In this document: positions 45,175 to 52,890 of the stretch, in pieces
Layout of the letters: each line of letters begins with the position of its first letter
Numbering within the stretch: position 1 is the first letter of the stretch
Assembly (NCBI GenBank): GCA_902491765.1
Contig: CABUIY010000005.1
Span: 70,491 to 134,490 of the forward strand
Direction: 5' to 3'
Source of the DNA: an uncultured Collinsella sp.
Lineage (GTDB): Bacteria > Actinomycetota > Coriobacteriia > Coriobacteriales > Coriobacteriaceae
Length of the DNA: 64,000 nt
Translations under genes and position numbers: made by a program
Notes under the pieces: model-generated
Databases searched by the model: none
The model's input: the letters and a program-made list of their open reading frames with translations, nothing else
What the model was told of the DNA's origin: nothing

Positions 45175-45209
45175 AAAGCGCGGAGCCGCTCGATGCGACT
45201 CCGCGCTTT
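45175..45209 (-). terminator. Terminator of the NCS2 permease
   Basis: A 15-bp stem (45175-45189 with 45195-45209, one G-T pair), 5-nt loop, then GCTTTTAAA on the minus strand. Confidence 0.8.
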
Positions 45210-45235
45210 GGTGTTCTGCTTTGGCAGCTTTGCCG

Positions 45236-46549
45236 TTACGCTACAAAGAAGTAGACGAGGAAGGCAAGGGCTGCGATCCACATGAGCGGCTTGATCTTGG
45301 AGGCCTCGCCCTTAAAGAGCGCGACGATCACGTAGGCGATAAAGCCCAGGCCAATGCCGGCAGAGATGGAGTAGGTGAAGGGCACGCCGGCGACAATCAT
45401 GAACGCCGGGAAACCCTGCGACACGTCGGACCAGTCGATCTCGGAGGCCTCGCTCATCATGAGGTAGCCGACGTAGACCAGAGCACCGCAGGTGGCGGCA
45501 CTGGAAACGATGGTGACGATGGGGGAGAAGAACGCGGCGAGAATGAACAGCACGCCGGTGGTGACGGAGGTGAGGCCCGTGCGGCCACCGTCGGCAGCGC
45601 CAGAGGTGGACTCGACGAAGGTGGTGATGGAGGAGACGCCCATAAAGCCACCGGCAGCAGCGGCCACGGAGTCGACGACCAGGATGGGGCGGATGTCCTC
45701 GACATTGCCGTCCTCGGTCAAGAACTCGCCCTGCTTGGCGACGGCCATCGCGGTTCCCATGGTGTCGAAGAAGTCACTCATGAGCAGCGAGAAGGCAACG
45801 ACGAGCAGCATCGGGTCGGTCAGAACCTTCACGATGGCCATGTTGCCATCGGCGGTGCTGGCAAACGGGGCGCCAAAGGTCGAGAAGTCGAGCGGTGCGA
45901 TGAGGCCCTCGGGGGCGTGGGTGACGCCCAGCGGGATACCGGCGATAACGGCGACGATGATGCCGATGAGCAGCGAGCCCGGCACGTTGCGGGAAGCCAG
46001 GGCAACCGTCACGACGATGGAGATGATGCCGACGATAAAGGTGGGGGAGGCGATGTCGCCCAGGCCGACGAGCGTACCGGCGCCAGCGGTGATGATGCCG
46101 GCGTCGCACAGGCCGATCATGGCGATGAACAGGCCCAAGCCAACCGAGATGGCGTGGCGCAGGACCACGGGGATGGCGTCCATAATGGCCTCGCGCAGGC
46201 CGCACAGGACGAGCAGCAAGATGACGATACCCTCGAGGAAGATAACGCTCATGGCCACGTGCCAGTCACCGCCGCACATGGTGGTGGCGATGCCCGCGAT
46301 CATGGCGTTGATGCCCAGGCCCGAAGCGCAGGCGAGCGGGCGGTTGGCGAAGATGCCCATGCAGATGGTCATGATGCCGGCGCCCAGGCAAGTGGCGCAG
46401 GCGAGCGCTCCCGCATCGATGCCGGCGCCCGAGAGCACCGCGGGGTTGACGGCAATGATGTAGGCCATTGCCAGGAACGTTGTCAGTCCAGCGCGAAGTT
46501 CGGTCCCGATTGTGGACTTGCGCTCGCTGACGTGAAATAGTTCGTCCAT
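45236..46549 (-). CDS. NCS2-family purine permease (AzgA/PbuG-like)
   Basis: A 437-residue polytopic protein with the AzgA/PbuG motifs AYIIAVNPAVLSGAGID, GLGINAMIAG, DFFDTMGTAMAVAKQGEF and TTFVESTSGAADGGRTGLTSV. The family imports guanine, hypoxanthine or adenine with protons. ATG at 46549 follows AAGGAAAGG; an ATG nineteen codons earlier is not used. No purine riboswitch core was seen in the leader. Its last 14 codons were duplicated with the downstream surface gene (see 43195-43240). Confidence 0.92.
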   Translation of the reverse strand: MDELFHVSERKSTIGTELRAGLTTFLAMAYIIAVNPAVLSGAGIDAGALACATCLGAGIMTICMGIFANRPLACASGLGINAMIAGIATTMCGGDWHVAMSVIFLEGIVILLLVLCGLREAIMDAIPVVLRHAISVGLGLFIAMIGLCDAGIITAGAGTLVGLGDIASPTFIVGIISIVVTVALASRNVPGSLLIGIIVAVIAGIPLGVTHAPEGLIAPLDFSTFGAPFASTADGNMAIVKVLTDPMLLVVAFSLLMSDFFDTMGTAMAVAKQGEFLTEDGNVEDIRPILVVDSVAAAAGGFMGVSSITTFVESTSGAADGGRTGLTSVTTGVLFILAAFFSPIVTIVSSAATCGALVYVGYLMMSEASEIDWSDVSQGFPAFMIVAGVPFTYSISAGIGLGFIAYVIVALFKGEASKIKPLMWIAALAFLVYFFVA

Positions 46550-46703
46550 GCATACCCTTTCCTTGTTCGGCCCCGAGTTTAGGCCGATTGACACGAACTC
46601 ACTCACTATATCGCCTTTGCAACCTTGCTGTTCCTCACATGTTGATGTTCGGCGCTTTGTAGCGGACGGGCGGTATTTTCCGTATGAAAATGTGTGGGTA
46701 CCG

Positions 46704-46709
46704 TATACT
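46704..46709 (+). promoter_or_regulatory. Probable -10 element for the deformylase-like gene
   Basis: TATACT, 34 nt upstream of the ATG. The same hexamer stands ahead of the patatin gene (32442) and the HTH-AlaA gene (52817). No good -35 was found. Confidence 0.4.
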
Positions 46710-46742
46710 TAAGCAGTTACAACGACCCCTATGGAGGAACGT

Positions 46743-47162
46743 ATGATTAAAGAGCTCTGCCACGACGAGGCTATTCTGTCCCAGCGTTGCGAGGTCGCGA
46801 CCGTCGAGGACGAGTCGGTGGCACAGGACCTGATCGATACCATCAAGTCGCTCGACGATGCCGGCTGCCTTGCCGCCAACCAGATCGGCATCACCAAGAA
46901 GGTCTGCGTCTACCTGGACGATGCCGGCGAGCCCCATGTGCTCTACAACCCCCGTCTGGTGTTTGGCCTGGGCGCCAGCAAGATGGAGGAGAGCTGCCTG
47001 ACGCACGAGGAGGTCACCAAGTCCACGCGCTATATCAAGTGCAAGGTCGCTTATGACGTGATCGTCGACGGCAAGATGCGCGAGCGCAAGCAGGACTTTG
47101 TGGGCTTCGAGGCACAGATGATCCAGCATATGATCGACCACTGTCTCGGCAAGTTGGTCTAA
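46743..47162 (+). CDS. Peptide deformylase-like protein with altered active site
   Basis: A 139-residue protein with the deformylase fold: motif 1 GCLAANQIG (usual GxGxAAxQ, so the second Gly is Leu-shifted), motif 2 ESCLT (usual EGCLS), and motif 3 QHMIDH where HExDH is expected. The catalytic Glu is therefore Met. The metal ligands Cys and both His remain, so it may bind metal but hydrolyse poorly. ATG follows GGAGG. A second deformylase (60800-61210) has intact EGCLS and QHEIDH. A terminator and a long inverted repeat follow. Confidence 0.85.
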   Translation: MIKELCHDEAILSQRCEVATVEDESVAQDLIDTIKSLDDAGCLAANQIGITKKVCVYLDDAGEPHVLYNPRLVFGLGASKMEESCLTHEEVTKSTRYIKCKVAYDVIVDGKMRERKQDFVGFEAQMIQHMIDHCLGKLV

Positions 47163-47262
47163 GGGAATCAAAGCACCGCACCTTGCCGCTCAATCGTCGC
47201 TTGCGTACCGTTAGTACGCGGCGCTCCTCTTTCGTGGCAATCTGCGGCACTTTGACCCCTTA
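47162..47262. repeat. Long imperfect inverted repeat after the deformylase-like gene
   Basis: About 27-nt arms (47162-47188 and 47236-47262) pair with few mismatches, with an inner GCGTAC/GTACGC hairpin. It starts at the deformylase stop codon and could fold into a 100-nt structured RNA. Confidence 0.6.
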
Positions 47263-47306
47263 GACGACCTGCGGGGTTAACTTGGTTGAGTTTATCCAGC
47301 TTGAAT

Positions 47307-47345
47307 AGTCCGGGCGTGACATTGTTGTCATGTCCGGGCTTTTGT
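47307..47345 (+). terminator. Intrinsic terminator
   Basis: A 15-bp stem with wobble pairs (47307-47321 with 47326-47340), 4-nt loop, then TTTTG. It separates the deformylase-like gene from the bile salt hydrolase gene. Confidence 0.75.
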
Positions 47346-47406
47346 GTTTAGCGCCTTTTTGTTTGGAGACAATGAAATTAGCAAGAACGTAAAGCTAGGA
47401 GGCGCT

Positions 47407-48372
47407 ATGTGCACGAGTATTCGATTTACCGATAATTCTGGCCACATGTATCTAGGCCGCAACCTCGACTGGAGCTTTGACTACGGCCAACAGGTTCGCG
47501 TGATGCCGCGCGGGTTTCACATTCCGTATTCGTTTATCGACGAAGCGACAGCGGCACACGCGGTGATCGGTATGTGCATCGATTACAAGAACTACCCTAT
47601 GTTCTTCGATTGCGGCAACGATGCGGGCCTCGCCGTGGCGGGCCTCAATTTCCCGGGTTATGCCGAGTATGCCGAGGGGCCGGTTGATGGAAAGACCAAT
47701 ATCGCGGCCTATGAGTTTCCCCTGTGGGTGGCAGCGACGTTCTCGACGGTCGATGAGGTCGAGGCCGCGCTGCGCGACACGGTGATTGTCGCCAAATCTG
47801 CCGGAGAGGGGCTGGGCGTGTCGCTGCTCCATTGGATTATCGGCGACAGCCAGCGCAGCATCGTGGTCGAGATGATGGCTGACGGCCTGCATGTATACGA
47901 CGATCCGGTCGACACCCTTGCCAATCAGCCCACCTTCCCGTGGCACATGGAAAACCTGCGCACCTATATCACGGCCACAAGCGATTTTCCGCAGACGGCG
48001 ACATGGCGTGGCGCCGAGCTCAAGCCCTATGGCGCGGGTGCCGGCATGCGCGGTATTCCGGGTGACTGCTATTCGCCGAGCCGTTTTGTAAAGGCGGCGT
48101 ACCTCAATGCCAATTACCCGCAAAAGGAAAGCGAGACCGAAAACGTCGTCCGCATGTTCCGCTCGCTCGAGGGCGTGGTGATGATCGAGGGGGCGTCCAG
48201 GATGGGCGATGGCAAGTTCGAGAAGACTATCTACACCGGATGCTTTAGCGCGCGCACGGGCAATTATTACTACGCGATGTATGGGGACCCGTCGATTCGC
48301 TACGTGAGCCTGATGGATGCCGAGGGCGCGAGCCCCGATAGGCTCGTGGTTCCCGAGCCGCGTCGTTCGTAG
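47407..48372 (+). CDS. Choloylglycine hydrolase-family amidase, probable bile salt hydrolase
   Basis: A 321-residue Ntn hydrolase. After Met removal Cys2 is the nucleophile (MCTSIRFTD), and the other conserved residues fall in the right places: Arg18, Asp21, Asn81, Asn173 and Arg226, compared with C2, R18, D21, N82, N175, R228 in known bile salt hydrolases. It lacks a signal peptide, so it acts in the cytoplasm. It deconjugates glycine or taurine from bile acids, or possibly hydrolyses penicillin V or N-acyl compounds; sequence alone does not decide. ATG follows AGGAGG. Confidence 0.9.
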   Translation: MCTSIRFTDNSGHMYLGRNLDWSFDYGQQVRVMPRGFHIPYSFIDEATAAHAVIGMCIDYKNYPMFFDCGNDAGLAVAGLNFPGYAEYAEGPVDGKTNIAAYEFPLWVAATFSTVDEVEAALRDTVIVAKSAGEGLGVSLLHWIIGDSQRSIVVEMMADGLHVYDDPVDTLANQPTFPWHMENLRTYITATSDFPQTATWRGAELKPYGAGAGMRGIPGDCYSPSRFVKAAYLNANYPQKESETENVVRMFRSLEGVVMIEGASRMGDGKFEKTIYTGCFSARTGNYYYAMYGDPSIRYVSLMDAEGASPDRLVVPEPRRS

Positions 48373-48395
48373 CCGTTAGCTTTACCGCAATGCAA

Positions 48396-48431
48396 AGCGG
48401 CCCTGCGTCTCTCGTGAGGTGCAGGGCCGCT
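48396..48431. terminator. Bidirectional terminator between bile salt hydrolase and kup
   Basis: A perfect 11-bp stem (48396-48406 with 48421-48431) with a 14-nt loop between convergent genes. Confidence 0.75.
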
Positions 48432-48451
48432 GTCGTTGATTTGTGACGTCG

Positions 48452-50683
48452 CTAGAAGTTGGCGTCGTTGAGCTGTTCGATCTCGAGACCGTCGAGCTGT
48501 TGCTGTTCGGGCGTATCGGCGACGCTCTCGAGCAACTCGGTGGGATCGACGTTCATGTCCTTACCGGCTGCGTTGCCGTTGACCAGGTCGTCCGAGAAGA
48601 TGTCGACTTCCATTTCCTCGGCCTCTTCGATCAGGATCTCGAGCGGCACCTGGGTGCGTACGAGCTTGACTGCCGGACGCATGCGGGCAAAGAGCGGTAC
48701 GTACTCAATGATGATGGCCGAGTTCTCGAGACCATACCAACGTGCCGGGCTTCCGCAGGCGCGGCGGACGGCGTACTTGATGGCCATGACGCGATGGTCG
48801 TTGCGGTTGATGTCCGTTTCGGGGGCAAGCATCTTGCGCAGCATGCAAAAGCGGAAGTCGCCCACGTTGCCGCGGGTCTCGTAGATGGAGTAGGTGTGGT
48901 GTTGCGGCGGCAACTCACCCGATGCCATCAGGTCGCCAACGATCTGGCGCAGGTAGGCGTTGATGCGCTGATTGACCTTAAAGCCCAGGTCCAAGCGCAC
49001 GCGGAACAGGAAGTCTGTGCCAAAGGTCTCAACGGAATACTCATGCGTATAGGGCTCGTCGGTAACGTGCACGTTGATGAACCAATATGCCTTGGCGCGC
49101 TTGGGGTGCTTGTCCAGGATGGAATAAAGCACGTCGCGGTCGAGCGTGAGCGGGTCGGGGCTGTTGGTGAGAAATACCAGATTGTCGGCGAGCACGGGAT
49201 AGGTCTCGTCGTTGCGCAGGCGGTTGAGCTGATCGATGTACTTGGAGACGGGCAGCAGAATCGTCTGCGTGCGCTCGATGGCGGTGCCGCGACGCCACAC
49301 ATACATAAGGCCGAACAGCAGTGCGGCCAGGAAGATCATGACGTAGCCGCCGTCAAAGAACATGGTGAGGCACGAAGCGAAGAAGCACAGCTCAATGGCA
49401 CCAAAGAGCAGGGAGAAGACGCAGGCACCCAGCTTGTGCTTGAGAATGCCGGCGATATAACTCGTCAAAAGCGTCGTGGTCATGAGCATGGTCACGGTAA
49501 TGGCGAGGCCATAGGCGCTCTCCATGCGCTCGGAGTTCTGGAACAGCAGCACGATGAAGATGCAGCCGACCCACATGATGTTGTTGACGAGTGGAATATA
49601 GAGCTGACCCTTGGTATCGCTGGGGTAGTGGATGCGCAGGTGTGGCATAAGGTTGAGGCGCGTTGCCTCCGAAACCAGCGAGAACGAGCCGGTGATGAGC
49701 GCCTGCGAGGCGATGATGGCCGCTACGGCCGAAAGCACGATGGCAAAGGGGCGCAGGGGCTCGGGAAGCATCATATAGAACGGGTTGACGATATCCATCG
49801 CGAGCATCTGGGGGTTGGAGTTATTGGCGAGCAGCCATGCTCCCTGACCCAGATAGTTGAGGATAAGCGCCGCCTTAACAAACGGCCAGGATGCATAGAT
49901 GTTGGCCTTGCCCACATGACCCATGTCCGAGTAGAGCGCCTCGGCGCCGGTCGTCGACAGGAAGACAAAGCCGAGCACCATGATGCCCGAATGGTTGATG
50001 GGCGAGAACAGGAACATGATGCCGCGGATGGGGTTGAGCGCGCGTAGGATGGACAGGTTGCCGATCATGTTGAACAGGCCGGCTCCCGCCAGGAACAGGA
50101 ACCATAGCGTCATAAGCGGGCCGAACAGCTTGCCGATTGACGAGGTGCCGGCGCGCTGCATGGCAAACAGACCGCAGATAATGATGATGGTGATGATGAT
50201 CACATTGGTCTGGCCGTCGCCCAGCAGCGCATGGCCCCATTCGATGGTGCGCAGACCCTCGATGGCTGTGGTGACCGTGACGGCGGGGGTGAGGATGCCG
50301 TCGGCAAGCAGTGCCGCACCGCCGATCATGGCGGGCAGAATCAGCCATGGTGCCACCTTGCGCACGAGGCTGAACAGGGCGAAGATGCCGCCTTCGTTGT
50401 GGTTGTCGGCCTTCATGGCGATTACCACGTACTTGACCGTGGTCACGAGCGTCATGGTCCAGATGACGAGCGAAAGCGCGCCCAGGATCATGTCCTTGCT
50501 GACGGTACCGATGCCGCCGTTGTTGGCGACGATTGATTTCATGGTGTACATGGGGCTCGTGCCGATGTCACCATAGACGACGCCGAGCGTTACGAGCAGC
50601 ATGCCAGCGGAGAGGGGGATGGCTCCGTGCCCGCCTTGCCCGTGCTGGTCTTGGAGGTTTGCCTCCAGTTTATTGTGTGCCAC
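48452..50683 (-). CDS. kup: KUP-family potassium uptake protein
   Basis: A ~743-residue protein with the KUP N-terminal motif GVVYGDIGTSPMYTMKS and about twelve hydrophobic helices, then a ~250-residue cytoplasmic C-terminus ending in an acidic stretch. Kup imports K+ with H+. I start at GTG (50683), just after AAGGGAG; the ATG six codons earlier has no ribosome site. A dyad at 50783-50806 lies upstream. No ydaO-type c-di-AMP riboswitch was seen. Confidence 0.93.
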   Translation of the reverse strand: MAHNKLEANLQDQHGQGGHGAIPLSAGMLLVTLGVVYGDIGTSPMYTMKSIVANNGGIGTVSKDMILGALSLVIWTMTLVTTVKYVVIAMKADNHNEGGIFALFSLVRKVAPWLILPAMIGGAALLADGILTPAVTVTTAIEGLRTIEWGHALLGDGQTNVIIITIIIICGLFAMQRAGTSSIGKLFGPLMTLWFLFLAGAGLFNMIGNLSILRALNPIRGIMFLFSPINHSGIMVLGFVFLSTTGAEALYSDMGHVGKANIYASWPFVKAALILNYLGQGAWLLANNSNPQMLAMDIVNPFYMMLPEPLRPFAIVLSAVAAIIASQALITGSFSLVSEATRLNLMPHLRIHYPSDTKGQLYIPLVNNIMWVGCIFIVLLFQNSERMESAYGLAITVTMLMTTTLLTSYIAGILKHKLGACVFSLLFGAIELCFFASCLTMFFDGGYVMIFLAALLFGLMYVWRRGTAIERTQTILLPVSKYIDQLNRLRNDETYPVLADNLVFLTNSPDPLTLDRDVLYSILDKHPKRAKAYWFINVHVTDEPYTHEYSVETFGTDFLFRVRLDLGFKVNQRINAYLRQIVGDLMASGELPPQHHTYSIYETRGNVGDFRFCMLRKMLAPETDINRNDHRVMAIKYAVRRACGSPARWYGLENSAIIIEYVPLFARMRPAVKLVRTQVPLEILIEEAEEMEVDIFSDDLVNGNAAGKDMNVDPTELLESVADTPEQQQLDGLEIEQLNDANF

Positions 50684-50782
50684 GAGGACTCCCTTAGACA
50701 TCCGGTTATCTGTCTAGGACAAAAAACTTTATGCCGTCTTTATACATACAAGAGCAGTTTGGCACATCGGGTTATTTTAGAC

Positions 50783-50806
50783 AATAATCCTCAGCTGGGG
50801 ATTATT
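50783..50806. promoter_or_regulatory. Dyad between the second EamA gene and kup
   Basis: AATAATCC (50783-50790) pairs perfectly with GGATTATT (50799-50806). It could be a kup operator or a weak terminator. Confidence 0.4.
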
Positions 50807-50840
50807 TATCTACGCAGGTAGTATTTCAAAGCAGGGGCTT

Positions 50841-51752
50841 TTAAGCACGTACTGTCTGGGCGATGCCAGCCTTGGCGTTTGCGCGTTTGCCGGCGAGTTC
50901 GCAAAAAATCGCGCCGCCGATGATAAGCGCGACGCCCATCAGGCGGACCGGTGTTATGGCTTCGCCCAAAAGGACGGCCGAGAACACGACGGCCGAAAGC
51001 GGCTCGAGGTAGCCGACGACCGCGACGGTCTGGACGGGCAGCTTGGCGACGGCACTAAAGTAGAGCAGGCAACCGATGCCGGTGTTGACGACGCCGAGCA
51101 TGACGACGGCGCGCCAATCAATACTGGCGGCGACGCCGGCGGACAGGAATGAGGGAGCGCCCTGCGTGATGAGCGTGAGGACCAGCGCGGTCACAAAGGC
51201 GGCGCTCACCTGGAGCGTGGAGTTCTCGAGGCCTTCGATGTGTGGCGCACCCTTGCTAGCGATGACCATCAGCGCATAGCAAAATGCCGAGGCGATACCG
51301 CAGGCGATACCCGCAATGGGCATATTGCCGCCTAGACCTTGTGCTGCAATGAGAAAAGCACCGCAAGCAACGGCGATAAAGCCGGCGATTTTGCCGCCGG
51401 TCAGCTTTTCGCCAAAGATGAGCGGGGAGAGCGCCATGACAATGATGGGGCCGCAGTAGTACAGCAGCGAGGATACGCCGACGCCGATCGTCTGATAGGC
51501 GCGGAACAGGAAAATCCAGCTGGCGCCCAGTGCGGCTCCCGAGAGAAGGAGTGCTGCGGCTTCGCGGGGACGAGATGGTGCCTGCAACTTATGGCTTTGG
51601 GTGATGGCGAGGATGGTGACAAGCGAGAGCGCGCCCAAAAACGTGCGTAGTAGCACGATATCGGAGCTCGGCAGCGCGATGGCAGCGGCGATGATGCCGT
51701 TGGAGCCAAACAATAGCAATGCTGCTAAGTACGTAAACAGTCCGTTGTCCAT
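50841..51752 (-). CDS. EamA/DMT-superfamily transporter
   Basis: A 303-residue protein with about ten hydrophobic helices in two EamA halves: LFGSNGIIAAAIALP at the start, FLFRAYQTIGVGVSSLLYY, and VVGYLEPLSAVVFSAVLLGEAITP at the C-terminal EamA motif. It is a metabolite exporter of unknown substrate. It is divergent from a LysR gene, an arrangement matching 13254-15181. The gap between contains nested dyads. Confidence 0.9.
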   Translation of the reverse strand: MDNGLFTYLAALLLFGSNGIIAAAIALPSSDIVLLRTFLGALSLVTILAITQSHKLQAPSRPREAAALLLSGAALGASWIFLFRAYQTIGVGVSSLLYYCGPIIVMALSPLIFGEKLTGGKIAGFIAVACGAFLIAAQGLGGNMPIAGIACGIASAFCYALMVIASKGAPHIEGLENSTLQVSAAFVTALVLTLITQGAPSFLSAGVAASIDWRAVVMLGVVNTGIGCLLYFSAVAKLPVQTVAVVGYLEPLSAVVFSAVLLGEAITPVRLMGVALIIGGAIFCELAGKRANAKAGIAQTVRA

Positions 51753-51768
51753 GCGTTTCCGTCCCCTC

Positions 51769-51823
51769 TATATTCGAGCATGTTCACTATGGGTGAACTG
51801 GCAATAGAAGAAAAGCGAATATA
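51769..51823. promoter_or_regulatory. Nested dyads and -10 in the divergent EamA/LysR promoter
   Basis: Outer arms TATATTCG (51769-51776) and CGAATATA (51816-51823); inner arms GTTCAC (51782-51787) and GTGAAC (51793-51798). TATAAT at 51820-51825 is a good -10 for the LysR gene. Confidence 0.55.
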
Positions 51824-51870
51824 ATGCATGGCAAACATGATAAAAACGCATGTAAAGGTTGAGGGGTGCC

Positions 51871-52728
51871 GTGGAAACGAATATTCAAAAGATGCAGGTG
51901 CTGCTGGAGACGGTGCGCGCCGGAAGCTTTACGCGTGCTGCCGAGCGCCTGAGCTATTCGCAATCGGGCGTGAGCCGTATGGTGGCCGATCTCGAGGCCG
52001 ACTGGGGCTTTAAGGTGCTCGACCGCAGTCGCGAGGGCGTAGTACTTTCTGCCGATGGACGGCAAGTTATGCCTGCGGTTGAGGCGTTATGCGAGGAATT
52101 CGTTCGCTTGCAGCGACGGGTGGATGAGATGCGCGGGCTCATGCGCGGTAAAATCTGCATCGGTACGTTTTCGAGCGTGGCGACCCACGTGCTGCCGCCG
52201 GTGATTGCGCGCTTTCGCGCCGATCACCCGGACGTCGATTACGAGTTGCTGATGGGCGATTACTCAGAGATTGAACAATGGGTGGCAGAGGGCCGCTGCG
52301 ATCTGGGCTTTATCCCGCGTGAACCCCGAGAAAACGGCATGGCATCGCGGTCTTTGGTGCGCGACGAGTTGATGGCGGTAGTGCCGGCGGACTCTTTGCT
52401 TGCCACGGCGGAGGTCGTTTCTCTTGCCGATTTAGCCAACGAGCAGTTTATTCTGCTAGAACGAGGCACCGATGATGAGATTACGCCGCTGTTTCGCCGC
52501 GCAGGCCTGGCGGTGCGCTCTAAGCTGTCGACCTGGGATGACTATGCGATTATGGCTATGGTCGAGGACGGCCTGGGCGTGAGCATTCTTCCCGCACTCA
52601 TCTTGCGCCGCTGCCAGTTCGATGTTGCCGTGCGCCCACTCGAGGGGCATCCCCATCGGCAGATCAACGCCATATATCGAACGGCCGATGTTTCGCTTGC
52701 TGCCGCCCGTTTCCTCGAATACCTCTAA
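51871..52728 (+). CDS. LysR-family transcriptional regulator
   Basis: A 285-residue LysR protein with helix-turn-helix (MQVLLETVRAGSFTRAAERLSYSQSGVSRMV region) and an effector domain that ends WDDYAIMAMVEDGLGVSILP. It starts at GTG (51871) after AGGGG. Divergent from an EamA gene, it probably regulates that gene. The regulator at 14315 shares the motif near the end of the effector domain, so the two regulator/exporter pairs are probably related. Confidence 0.9.
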   Translation: METNIQKMQVLLETVRAGSFTRAAERLSYSQSGVSRMVADLEADWGFKVLDRSREGVVLSADGRQVMPAVEALCEEFVRLQRRVDEMRGLMRGKICIGTFSSVATHVLPPVIARFRADHPDVDYELLMGDYSEIEQWVAEGRCDLGFIPREPRENGMASRSLVRDELMAVVPADSLLATAEVVSLADLANEQFILLERGTDDEITPLFRRAGLAVRSKLSTWDDYAIMAMVEDGLGVSILPALILRRCQFDVAVRPLEGHPHRQINAIYRTADVSLAAARFLEYL

Positions 52729-52816
52729 ACGTGTGCGTGTCATTGTCCGCTTTGGGCAAATCTCAGAGTCCGGCGCATTTTCTTATGAAATTGAACTTCC
52801 CGATAATGCGCCGCGC

Positions 52817-52822
52817 TATACT
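52817..52822 (+). promoter_or_regulatory. Probable -10 element of the HTH-AlaA gene
   Basis: TATACT, 14 nt before the palindrome at 52831. A TTGAAC at 52791 is a possible -35, but spacing (20 nt) is long. Confidence 0.45.
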
Positions 52823-52830
52823 GCTGCCTA

Positions 52831-52850
52831 AATTGAACCCAGGTTCAATT
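52831..52850. promoter_or_regulatory. Candidate autoregulatory operator (AATTGAACC palindrome)
   Basis: AATTGAACC (52831-52839) pairs perfectly with GGTTCAATT (52842-52850). Half-sites ATTGAAC also occur at about 52789-52796 and 52862-52868. They flank the start of the HTH-AlaA gene. Confidence 0.7.
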
Positions 52851-52890
52851 CGTGTTCTATAAATTGAACTTTGCCAGCAAGGAGGTTCTA

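Noticed and set aside
45104..46540. 478-codon plus-strand frame antisense to the NCS2 permease
   Set aside because: The permease motifs are on the minus strand. The antisense product is a Gly/Asp/His-rich low-complexity sequence.
46550..46742. Purine riboswitch ahead of the NCS2 permease
   Set aside because: The conserved TATA/TTTCTAC-type core and loop-loop elements were not found in the leader on either strand.
48443..50047. 534-codon open frame antisense to kup
   Set aside because: It is the complement of a clear KUP gene. Its product has no recognisable domain and is rich in His, Asp and Gly, as usual for shadow frames in high-GC DNA.
50702..50870. ydaO-type c-di-AMP riboswitch ahead of kup
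   Set aside because: The gap is too short, and no aptamer core was recognised.
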